Shown here piece after piece: positions 20,311-31,243 of a stretch of 64,000 nucleotides of DNA. Origin of the DNA: Rhynchopus sp. YZ270_cl-10. Its lineage: Eukaryota > Euglenozoa > Diplonemea > Diplonemida > Diplonemidae. A program made the position numbers and the translations under genes. The stretch covers positions 930,001-994,000 of the forward strand of contig OZ037841.1 of the NCBI GenBank assembly GCA_964035575.1, read 5' to 3'. The notes below the pieces were generated by a model. It did no database searches. It had not been told where the DNA came from and saw nothing but the letters and a program-made list of their open reading frames with translations. Positions within the stretch are counted from its first letter, which is position 1. Every line of letters begins with the position of its first letter.

Positions 20311-20393
20311 TCACGGTAAGCCCAGCGGGCTTACCGTAGTTGTCGTGGTGGTTGCTTGCGATGTCCGTCAAAAGGGACATCGCAAGCAACCAC
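20306..20393. repeat. Two adjacent perfect-stem hairpins
   Basis: The first hairpin pairs ACGGTAAGCCC (20313-20323) with GGGCTTACCGT (20327-20337) around a 3-base loop, with an outer GACAA/TTGTC extension. The second pairs GTGGTTGCTTGCGATGTCC (20348-20366) with GGACATCGCAAGCAACCAC (20375-20393) around an 8-base loop. Both are exact over the stems. They follow the last coding-like stretch of the element, just before the right-hand end. Perfect stems in an otherwise decayed element suggest recent origin or a functional cruciform. Confidence 0.65.
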
Positions 20394-20680
20394 TCACCTG
20401 CTGTCGAGTACGACAGGACGAATACGTTACATACTCAGTGCACAAGACGTTGGTGGAGGAAGGGAGCCAACATGAAAGAAGAGAGAGAGAGAGTTCAAGT
20501 GCAATTTTTTTTTTTTTTTAAAGCCAAGATGACCACGCCTATTGCTAAAGTGGGTTCCCAATTCCGCCCCCCCTGCCCCTGCCCCCTCCCCTTCCAGTTC
20601 GTATTTTTGTTTAGTTGGTACGCTACATACGTCACACGCAACAAAAAGAAAGTAGAGACTGCACAACTTGGTAAAAGCAA

Positions 20681-20717
<37 letters not shown>

Positions 20718-20870
20718 GGTGTGCAAAACCGCGTTTTAGACCCCCACAGATGCTCAAAAGTGCCACATTTTGCTTTTAATGGCCTCAAATCGTCCAAATT
20801 AGGCCTATATAGGGCAAAAAAAAAAAAATCGAGAGTCCCTTTCCCTGGGAGGAGATAGCCACCGAGGGCA

Positions 20871-21295
20871 TCACATGATATTCGACATGATATAATTATA
20901 TCATGTGACATGATATTTCACATGATATAATTATATCATGTGAAATATCATGTCACATGATATTTCACATGATATATTTCCTGGTTCACATGATAGGTGA
21001 CATGATAGGCCACATGATAGTTCACATGATATATTTACCGGTTCACATGATACTTTACATGATATATTTACCGGTTCACATGATAGGTGACATGATAGGC
21101 CACATGATAGTTCACATGATATATTTACCGGTTCACATGATACTTTACATGATATATTTACAGGTTCACATGATACTTGACATGATATATTTACCGGTTC
21201 ACATGATAGGTCACATGATAGGATTTACCGGTTCATATGATAGGTGACATGATATGTCCACATGATAAATTCTATCATGTGACCTATCATGTGAA
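20871..21295. repeat. Right inner satellite array with about 90-base higher-order unit
   Basis: Tandem ACATGATA-based units. A composite unit reading GGTTCACATGATAGGTGACA..CCACATGATAGTTCACATG..ATATATTTACCGG..TACTTTACATGATATATTTACC occurs twice in a row (about 20984 and 21073). It is the inverted counterpart of the left array at 17890-18298. Confidence 0.7.
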
Positions 21296-21476
21296 CCTAC
21301 CAAATCACCCTATCATCCAGCGTGGTGTAGGGTATCAAGTACTTGATTTCTGTCAAGTACTTGATCAATCTTCAAGTACTTGACTGTCATTTTGAGAGGA
21401 AAAAAAAGGGGGGTCAAGTACTTCAAGTACCATAAAAAATCCGAAAAAAGTACTTCAAGTACTTTGGACATCCATG

Positions 21477-22860
21477 AACGATGGGATGCAAAAATATATT
21501 TTCGCAAACGAAAACAATCAGAAATACCTCGTGTGCTGTCTGTAAAGTATCCCAAAAATCTTATCATTTAAAGAGGCGTTTGCACTTTCAACTTCTCTTT
21601 TGGTGATATTTGTTGGGTGCTTAGAAAATACCCCCCCCCCCCCCCCCCCAGCTCTTAGGCTGGGGGCGAATTGTTGACCACAAATTCCTTCTCCTCCCAG
21701 CGTGTTCACAGCACGATACCGATAGTGGTAAACCAAGATGTGTTTGTGTGTCAGAGAGAGGCACATGCATCTTTCAAATTTTATTCTCTTTTATCTTTTC
21801 TTTTCTTTTTCTTTTTAAAAAACCCCTCACGTGGCAGACCAGAGGTTTTCGTATTTTGTGTCTGTCCCAGTCTCAGCCACACTCTCGGCAATGCTTATGT
21901 ACCTGCATAACAACCTTCCTCGTGGCAGATGCATGCCTTCTTTTTTTTTGTGGTGGTAACTGTGTGTTACATTTTTCATACCAATGAAGTGCTCTCTGGG
22001 GGTTTGATAACCCGCGGAGAACCATGTGCCTGCTGTTCGCCGGTGTACGGTGATGCGTCTTGCACTTTCAACTTCTTTTGTATCCGTCTCAATCTCTTGT
22101 CACACTCTTGAGAGAGGTGTGCTGTTAGTTCCTGGGGCCGTTATTTATTTTTTCCCCCAACAAAAAGAAGTATAGTGAAGCATCATTCGGGTGTCTGCAC
22201 TAATACAAATACGTTTTCAAAAAAAAAGGGATGCCAAATCTGAGTAGTCAGAACCCCACCTCCGTTGGGTGGGGTTTGAATCGCCGATCGAAACAAAATA
22301 AAAAGGTGACCGTCCCCCCTCTCCCCTCCCCCCATTTTTAGCACGTTGCGTTAACTAGGGGGAAAAAATGGCATGTTACCCGAGGCCACATGGTCATCGT
22401 GTTTGGCAAGCAAGGGTGTGGGTGGTTCTGAGCAGAGTATGGTGCCAGTGGACTATGAACACCATGTAACATCACCTCCAACATAGCGCACCTGACCCTT
22501 GAAACGCTTCGAGCGGGGACATGGTTAGCCACCTTGGAAAGCTGCACTACTTTTGTGCAGTAGGGTGTCTAGTGTGAAGTGCATGGAAAAAAACAGGGGA
22601 GATGGCTTTCTCTTGCATCAGGCCGTACCGTTAACCGCAATAGGTCTCCTAGGCTAAAAGCCTCTGGCCGACAGAACAATGTAGGTAAGGGAACGTCAGG
22701 ACCAACATCACCACCAATCACCACCCCATCAGGAAGCCCGGGAAGGGTATCTTCTTTTCCCCCCCACCCAAACCCCTCCCCCCACCCCAAACCCCTCCTC
22801 CCCCCACTCCCCCCCACTCCCCTCCTCCCTCTCTTTTCTCCTTCTCTTTAATTCTTTACA
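21477..22860. other. Intergenic region before the FN3 gene
   Basis: No gene recognised. It contains a C run at about 21630-21648, an AGAGAGGCACATGCATC module (21745-21800), a hairpin-family copy (21985-22085) and a CTCGGGTGTCTACAC-type module (22163-22230). Bases 22740-22860 form a long C/T-rich tract (CCCCACCC, then CTCTCTTTTCTCC) leading to the ATG at 22861, with no AG in the last 100 bases. The acceptor for the FN3 gene is therefore probably near 22744. Confidence 0.5.
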
Positions 22861-25800
22861 ATGGTAAGGTACGCGCATGTTTTAGTTACTTTCCCAAAAA
22901 TCTGGGAAGACTTTGTCGAGGTGAAATGGGAGCGGGAGTTATTAGACGGGACCGGGTTGAAGAGATTCCATTTAGTGGCAACGTCAGATGATTACAGCGT
23001 TGAAAGGCTTTTTGATGTGAAGGAAAGCAGATACCGGTTGGTCGGGTTGAAGCCAGGGTCTACAGTGAAGGTGGCGATTCGCGCTCAACTCGAAGGAGAT
23101 GAATGGGGGAATTGGTGTACTTCATCTGCTACATTGCATGCTTCAGTTGACGTCAGTGTTGGCATGGTGGGGCCAGACTTTATTCACGGAAATTTTGCAT
23201 GGGGTGCCCAAACTGAATCATCTGACACCCACAACTGGATGCAAGCGGTTGGTTTTCATCTTAGAGTTCGCCAAAAAGAGCATGTTTTAAGCACCTCACT
23301 ATGCGACCAAGAACTGAAGGCGAACCAAAGAGAGTTTGCAGTTCGTGGATTGGAAAGCGATGGGGTGTTTAACGTTCAGGTCCGCGCCGTGTCGCAGTAT
23401 GGCGATATCGGGAAGTGGTCGGAGGTTACCAGATTCTTAACGCTAGGAAACGTTGAGGTAAGCATTGTTGAGGTGGGCGAAGACTACGCTGTGGCATGGT
23501 GGGGCAGACAAGGTGAGGACGTCGGCTCGCTCCCCCCCTCCTTGGGCTCCAGAACCTCCATCGAACAGTTTGCACTTCGTCTAGAACTAGCACCTTCTCA
23601 AAGACAACTCCTCTCCAACCCAAACGCTCAACCCTGCATCGTAACTGAAGAGGTTTTCACTGGAGTAGTATCATCAAAGAAACTGCAAGGACTTCTTTCA
23701 GGGCGGATCTATATCATATGGTCAAGACAACTAAACATTCAGGGCGATTGGTCGCCATGGGGTTTCACAAAGTTTAGGACAATGTGTAGTACATCTATGG
23801 TCACTGTTCAATCCGTTTCTGACAGTTTTTTGCTCTTCTCTTGGGAGCAGGACAAAGGAGAACCTATACAAGAAGGAGTCGATGTCATCGCAGACGCAGC
23901 GATTGTGAACTGGCAGGTTCGTTGCATCAATATGGAGTCCAATGAAGAATCATGCGTTATCCTCCCAGAGAACGAAGCCTCTACGAGAATCATTAATCTT
24001 CCACATTCTACGGAATTCAGTTTGGCGGTTCGATCCAAAAACACTTATGGAAAATGGGGACCTTGGGCGGAACCGACCTATGTCAGTACACTATCACCTC
24101 TGCAGGTTCATGTAGATGCGGTAGGGGAAGGGTGGCTCAAATTGAATTGGTCGAGAAAGGATAAGCGACACTACGATGACAGCGTGGTACGCTATCATGT
24201 CCAGGTCTCTGCTGCCAACACCACCTTTAGGCTGTCGAAGTACTTTCCCGCAGATGCCGTGGAGCATCGTTTCGAAGATCTGTCCCCTTCAACGGAATAC
24301 CGGGTAAGCGTGCAGGCTTGCATTGGGGATAGATGGCAAGCATGGTCGGAGGCGATTCCGGTAAAGACTGCAGGGCCTGCAGAGGTTCATTTGGTAAGGA
24401 GAGGAGAGGATTTTATTCAAATCCGGTGGACCTCAGAATTCTATGAGCTCAACGGAATTGATACTCTGGATCAGCGTTATCAGCTCAAAATTTTGCGTCT
24501 TTCTGATGAAGAGAACCTCCTCAAAAAAACCGACCCCGCCGTCCTTCAAGAGTTCTCGAATGTCTCGGGCTACCGTGTCACCAAGCTCAAACCATCTTCT
24601 CGGGTTTCAATCCAGGTTCGTGCATACAACGCACCGCAAGCCAAATGGGGTTCATGGTGTGTACCGCGTACCCTGTCTACTTTGCCTAGTGTAATTTCTT
24701 TTACGATGGTGGGGGAGACGTGCTTTGAGGTGGCGTGGCAGCGGAAACCGCGTACTGTTTCTGCGGTGGACGATCAGGTTCCGGTGAGCGATGATCCGCT
24801 TGCCCCGGCTGAGGCGGTGATGTATATTTTGAGGATAAACGAACTGAGCTCTGACGGAACTTCAAGCCCGCTTGAGAAATACCACTTCACCGACGAAGAC
24901 AAACCCTTCTTCATTGTCGAAGGGTTGGAACCAAGCCACCGCTACTCCGCACAGCTCTGCACCGCAGATGGACAACAAACCTGGTCTCCTTGGAGCGCCC
25001 CAGCATTAGTCACCATGATGCCCCCTTTGAAAATCACGGTCCTAGAGCTGGGCGAAGATTACTGTACCATGAAATGGTCTCGCGAAGCAGGATGTGACGG
25101 AAACGTAGAACACGATGCTCTAGATACTAAATACCGCATTGCAGCGACAGCATTGACATTAGACAGCAACAACGGAGCGGTGGCGGGGGCACAACTCAAA
25201 TACCACGTTGACGGAGACACAGAGTTTACTCTTCGCCATCTCCATCCGGACACAAGCTACCGTCTTAGTATCAGCGCATATCCGAATAAGACGAATGTAT
25301 GGGGAGTATGGTCGGAAGCGGTTTATATCAGAAGCAACGCATCGATAGAGGTGGAGTTAGATGCAGTAGGGGAAGATTATGCGCATGTGTCGTGGAGAAG
25401 GACGCCACCGTCGGCGGATCTCGCAAAATTGCATCCGTGCTGTGAGATAATTCATTTAGGTAGTGCGGCGCATCTGAACCCAACTGCGGTGGAGTTAAAA
25501 AGGATTCAGGATACGTCGATGGAGGCGGTGATTCGGAACAATTTGAAGCCATATCCACTTCATGTGGCGGATGCGTCGATTACACAGTTTAATGTCAAAG
25601 CGTTCAGTGTAGAGTACGCCGACGACGCTGCTGAAACCAAGCGAACGTTAGAATACGAATCCTTCCTCCCTTTCGAAAGCACCACGCTGCGCATTCCTCA
25701 CCTCCGTCCGAACAGCCACTATGAGGTCCTCGCGTGCTCATGCAATCCTCGAGGGGAGTGGGGTGTCCTCTCTGCGGCGCTTGCCCTGAGAACCACTATG

Positions 25801-28800
25801 CCAACGGAAATCGCGGTTCGAGAGATCACCCACTCCCATATCAGTGTGCGTTGGGGTCGTGGGGTGGTCTCCGAAAACCAAACCACCGGGGCCGCAGCAC
25901 CAACCGAGATAGCATCTGCCTGCGACAGCAAACGCGAGGTAGCAGACCTCGTTGAAAAATACCTTCTCAAAGTGGTTGGCCCCGACGACGACTACTGCAA
26001 GGAGATTACCATTCCTGGAGACACAATGGCCTATGACATACACTGTCTTTCGATCAACTGTTGCTACTCAATTTCGGTGAAGGCGTTGACAGAAGGGCAA
26101 TGGGGGCATTGGTCTAACCCAATATTTGTTGCAATCCGCGCAATCCGGGTACGATTAGTAGAAACTTCGCAAGATTGGTTGAAATTGAGTTGGCATAACA
26201 AAGCAATTCCGGATGGAAGACCTAGAGAGCAGTTTATTACCCTCATTGGAAACGCCAGGGCAACAACGAAAACACTTCCTTCTGGCAGCGACACAGAATA
26301 TGTTTTCACAGAACTCAGCCCATTAACAGTCTATTCTGTACATCTCCTCTGTGTCGAGCAGGTACCCTCCTATGTTAAGAAGGGTGGTTGGGTTGGGCGA
26401 GGAGAGGACGGTGATGTGTCGTCCCTTCCAGAAGCAGGACGTCCAACGGATACGGGGATAACCATAGCGTTGCCGCTGACCGCTGCGGATTATTCCTCCT
26501 TTTACACAGACAGTTGTTCGTTTTCTACTCTTGCGAACATCGCGTTGGAGGTGTCCAACGTAGGGGAAAACTTTGTGACAGTACTATGGAGCCGTGAAGT
26601 GCATGCCCACGCTGCAGAGGTTCAACGCGAAAAGGACGCAGATTACGAAGTCTTCTGCTGTGCCCTTGACGGCAGCCCCCCATTTGAATTCAAAAAAAAA
26701 GTTCGCGGTACCGAAACCACCCTAACCGGGCTACCATACAACTCCCTCTTCGAACTTCGAGTACGCAAAGTCAGTCTATTAACAAGCGCATACAGCCGTG
26801 CTGTGACGGTGCAAACGTTAGATAAGGTTCGCGTACATCTCGGCCCCCCTGGTGTTTCTTCCGACGAGCTTGAAACGCAGATCGGTGTAGGGGAGGATTT
26901 TTTATTGTTGAATTGGGTGCGTGGTGCAGGGAAGCCTGCGTCGCACACTTCTTTTGTAGTGCGGTGCGAAGTGGTCGATGGAGAAGGCGCGCTTCTCCAG
27001 GACGCTGAAGAAACCCCGACACGCGAGACCAACACAAAACTCACCGATCTCAAACCGGACACCCGCTACCGCGTCTCTGTACGCAGCATAATCGACGACG
27101 AAGGAATCGCACGACATGGTGAATGGAGTGATGGCATCACCCTTTGCACCCTCTCCCCGATGCACGTCCGTGTAGTTGGGGTTACCGAAGAAACAGCGGA
27201 GGTTCGTTGGCTTCGTAAAGGGGAGATTCATGGGGAAACACCGTCAATTCATACGATCAGTTCGTACCACCTCAAAATCCATTCGATTCCGAAGAATGAT
27301 TCCGAAGAGGTTGTTGTGCTAGATGAACGGCAGCTCCTCGAAACGCACCCAGAGTTTGTCTCCAGAAGCATTCGACTGACCGGACTCAAGCCGAACCACT
27401 CCTACACCACAATCGTCCGCGCCTCAACAGAAAACTCCTGGGGTGCCTGGAGCACCGGGATCACCTTCACCACCCTTCCCCTTATGGGGTTGAACGTTAA
27501 CCTCGTTGGGGAGGAATGCATATTCATTTCTTGGGCGAGACAGCTTAATGCAAAGAGAAGGTCAACGAGGGAGGTGGAGACGGCGGATGCGGTGGAGCTG
27601 GCGGAGGTGGCAACCTGCGAGCTGTCGGTGTCGACGGTGGGGAAGGACCGGGTGCACTTCAGCCGCCGCCTTCCTGCTTCGCCTAGCCACTATCGTCTCG
27701 AGGATTTGACGCCGAACATGCAGTACTCCTTTAGCCTGCGGCCTTGCTACACCTCTGGAGAGTATGGCATATGGTGCGATGAAATCTACTGCTGCACGTT
27801 GGCGCCGATTACAGTTGAAGTGAGCCGAATTGGAGAGACATTTGTGCATGTGCAATGGTCACGTGCTCCACAACAACGCATTGCTGCCCGTCTCCGCGAA
27901 CAACATTCGCAACAGCAAAGAGACTTCGAGACACAGCAGAGGAAGCTTCAGGATGAGATAGAGGCGTTGCGTGTGGGTATAGACGATGGGGGTGCGTTTG
28001 AGACGCAGTTTTTGTCGAATCAGGGGGGTGGTGGTGGGGGTGGAGGCCAGCCTGCGCTCACCCCTGTCGCATCGAACAACAAGCTTGAGCAAATGCTCTG
28101 CATGCAACAGCAGCAGCAGCAGAAGCAGCAGCACCTTGCCAAGCTCCAGGACCTGCAGCTCCTCGAGCTTGAGCGGGTGACACGCTACCCAGACGGAGAG
28201 GACACCCGCTACGAAGTGGTCATCATGGGCAGTGGGGTATGTTCCTGGATGTATTATCTTTTCTACCCCCGTTCACGGTATTGGGGATCTTTTTACACCT
28301 TCTGTTGTTGGCCGCAGGGTGTGCTTTTATCCGGGGTTGGTATTGTACGGTGGGTCAGTTGGAAGTGTGCCTGCATCGGAACTACCATTTTTCTTTTGTG
28401 ACTGCAACAGTGTTTGTCTATACCGGGACACGCTTTTTTTTTGGGGTGTAAAATAAACGCAGGAGGCTTAGGTTCTTCCAACTGCTTCCCATATTGGAGA
28501 ATTTTTCCAAAATAGCTTGTTTTGTCACGAGCGGGCTTTGTATTTCAAGTCAACTTTTTTGTGTAGAGTAATCTGCTATCCATTCTCCATTCTCCCCCAC
28601 CACCCCCTCCCTCCTCCTCAGGCCAACGACGACAGCGCTGATGAGGACCGGGACAAATCGAAGCCTTTTTCGTTCCGGAGGCGTATTAATTGCAGTGAGG
28701 GGAAGGAAGGGGAGAGCCGCACTTGCAAGATGGACGGCCTGCAGCCACACGCATGCTACACCGTGCGGGCCCGCGCGATGTACGGCAACGGCTACAACGT

Positions 28801-31243
28801 GGCGCAGCTCGCCAGCCCAGACGCCTCTGTGGACACACGGTCGATCCTCCCCACAGCCGAGGAGCGCGAACGGGAACGCCAAGAAGCAGCCGACCAACTC
28901 CTCTGGGGCGCCTGGTCTGCCAATGCAGAGCTCTGCACCCTCAAGCAGATCTCCCTTCGCGTCCGCGGCATCGGCTCCACCCACTGTGTCGTAGACTGGG
29001 ACACCGGGTACGCTACCGGCGACGCAGCGACCGCAATCTCACAATACCAACTCATGGTCGCAGAACGCGACAAAAAGAAGGGAAAACCATGCCAAGACAT
29101 TATTGTCGGCAATTCTCACACCCTAACCTGGACGGTAGTAGGGCTCCAGGTGAATACGCAATATACGATCACGGTGAGGGTGTGTTATGATGATGATCGG
29201 TGGGGGTTGTGGAGCAATGCCATCGCGTTTTTAACGTTGCCTGCATTGAGTGCAAGGGTGACTGATGTGGCGGAGACGGGGGTGAGTGTTCTGGTGTGGC
29301 GTGAGGTGCAGAAGGTGAACGACCCGGCGTTGCTGGTGTGGCGGCAGAAGCAGAGCGAGTTGCAGCTCTCGATCAACAACATCCCGTCCCCTTCGACCTT
29401 CAAGCTAGACCTAGATACCTCGACGCTGCTCAGCCTAGACGATCTTGCCCTAGACTCACTCTACCAAGTCAAGTCCCGCGAAATTGACGCAAACGCAGAA
29501 TGGCGTGAATGGCAGCAAGTGGTCGAGTTCGAAACCCTCTCCGCAGCCCCCTCAAAACCAACCCTCGACGAACGGAGAGGAAATGTGATCACACTTTCAT
29601 GGAATCAGAGGCAGAACCGTGAGACTGTCAACTATCTATACAGGGTATGAATTGGGTGCTTTTTTTTTTGCTAACCATCGGTATTATTTTGAGCGAGAGG
29701 ACCAACCACGGACCCTACGCCAGGCCTCATAACCCTGGGTCTCCAATGATACCCGCTCATCTGACCGATAAGCGGAAGTGAGAGTAGCACACATATCAGA
29801 TGTAAACCGGATATTATAAACGGATATTAGGACTGCATGGTTGGTGGTCCACCCCTGTATTTCTTTGGGTTCATCTTGTCTTTAGGAAGAGACAATCCCA
29901 TCCCCACACACTGCCATATTCTGCGCAAGAATTACCTTTACTAGTTATCAAACCACACACAACACACAACACACAGGTCGAGATGGCGTACACTAACGGC
30001 GCCAAGGGTAAGACCGCATCAAGCGTGGGCAACAGCGCCTTCCAGCCGGTGGGCTTCCTGCGGCAGGACTCACTACGCCTAGAGCTGACGGAGCCTGTGC
30101 ACCGCTGCCTCTTCCGCGTGAAGGTCTGCAAGGAGCACCAACGGTTAGAAGGGGCTGTCAGTGAGGAGGATGCCGAGGTATGGCAAACACTCTGCACTCT
30201 TTCATTTGCCTAGAGCAAAGGTTGACTAAGCATGGAGAGGCTTGAGCGTCTTGTTAGCCCCCTTCTTTCTTTGGTTATGAGCGTGAGGGCTCATTCAATT
30301 GACGGCTTTGATCTCGTTTTGTCTGGGGTGAGGAAGTGTTCACCATTACAACCTCTCCCCATTTTTTTTACGTTGGCGAGTTTTTACTTCCCGAGAATCA
30401 GCAGAGTGTGTACGTTCAGATTTTATTCTCTTTACCCTGCAGTTTTTCCAAGAATGTACGTATTATTCACCCAGTTGATACAAAGTGATTTGTTGGTAAT
30501 AACAAAGCCTTAATCATTTCACAGCAAAGGCAATACCACCTCTCTCTCTCCCTTAACAGGATGGATACCTCTGGTCACAGTACAGCCCTGTGGCACATTT
30601 CCTTGCCCCGTCTGTCCCGCAGCCGCCGACGTCCTTGAAGATTGTGAATCTACGTGACACCTGCGCTGTTGTGAAATGGCGCAAACCAGACAACTTCCGC
30701 AGCCACGCGAACCTAGTCTACAAGGTGTACCTCAGCTCAGGCTACCAGGACCGCCCCGCCTGTCTAGGCACCACCACCAAATGCGCCTTCCGCATGGACG
30801 ACCTGATGCCGAACACACACTACAGGGTGGGGTGCACTGCCGAGAGTTCGATGGGGGTGTCGCAGAACAACCACGTTCTGCACTTTAGTACGAGGGTGCT
30901 GTCGGGGCAGGGGCCGCTGCATGGGCCGTGCGAGAACCCAACGTCATCGACGTTGCCTCCGAGGAACGGCCTGCGGCTGCCTTTGTCGCAGGATCCGAAT
31001 CGATTGGGTGTCGGGTTGGGGTCGACCTGTCCGTCGCCTTCTGCGATGTCGGGGATGCAAAGCGGTGCGGCGTCGCTGGCAGGTTCGCCTGCGGGGTCAC
31101 GTGTGCCACGTAGCGCAACAAAAGCTGCCTACTCTCCCGCCTCCTCAACATACCCACCAGCGGACAGAGGCGGTGCAGGAGCAGCTGCGCAGAGACATCC
31201 TAGGTTCCTCCCACCAATGCAGTCGCCGCAGTCTGCGTTTTAA
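22861..31243 (+). CDS. Giant fibronectin-III-repeat protein, about 2427 residues
   Basis: Four exons: 22861-28236, 28622-29644, 29977-30177, 30560-31243. All three introns are phase 0 with GTATG donors and CAG acceptors. The protein has about 20 divergent FN3-like repeats of about 100 residues, each with a first-strand block such as VGEDYAVAWWGR, a core YxVxVRA strand and a closing WGxWS..TL motif. About 16 lie in exon 1. There is no signal peptide or membrane segment, so it is probably intracellular. Repeat 16 is broken by a Gln-rich coiled-coil and poly-Gly insertion (nucleotides 27880-28150). The C terminus is Ser/Pro/Gly-rich. FN3 arrays usually serve as elastic scaffolds or protein-binding surfaces, and a cytoskeletal or flagellar role is a reasonable guess. 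Introns 1 and 3 contain dispersed repeat modules. Confidence 0.85.
28237..28621 (+). other. Intron 1 of the FN3 gene, containing repeat modules
   Basis: GTATGT donor directly after AGT GGG, CTCCTCCTCAG acceptor, phase 0. Inside are copies of the TTATCCGG..TGTGCCTGCATC..AACTACCATTTTTC module (28333-28400), a short GAGGCTTAGG piece of module D (28462-28480) and the C module with CACGAGCGGGCTTTGTATTT (28518-28555). Removing it joins two halves of an FN3 repeat in frame. Confidence 0.75.

Larger units (their letters stand above)
17591..21476. mobile_element. Foldback-like element with long composite inverted ends
   Basis: The outer ends begin CATGGATGTCCAAAGTACTT, in inverted orientation at 17591 and 21476. 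Each end has an outer AAGTACTTGA palindrome array, then a unique joint CACCACGCTGGATGATAGGG (17872-17893, inverted at 21308-21330), then an inner array based on ATATCATGTGG (17890-18298) or its inverse ACATGATAT (20871-21290). The centre (18300-20870) holds broken coding-like stretches, among them one with ITVHSNCRKFIKK, and a frame at 19966-20265 whose TLYSIRRNCKG faintly recalls a tyrosine-recombinase HxxR block. Tandem-subrepeat ends are typical of foldback DNA transposons. The class is unresolved and the internal genes look decayed. Confidence 0.6.
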
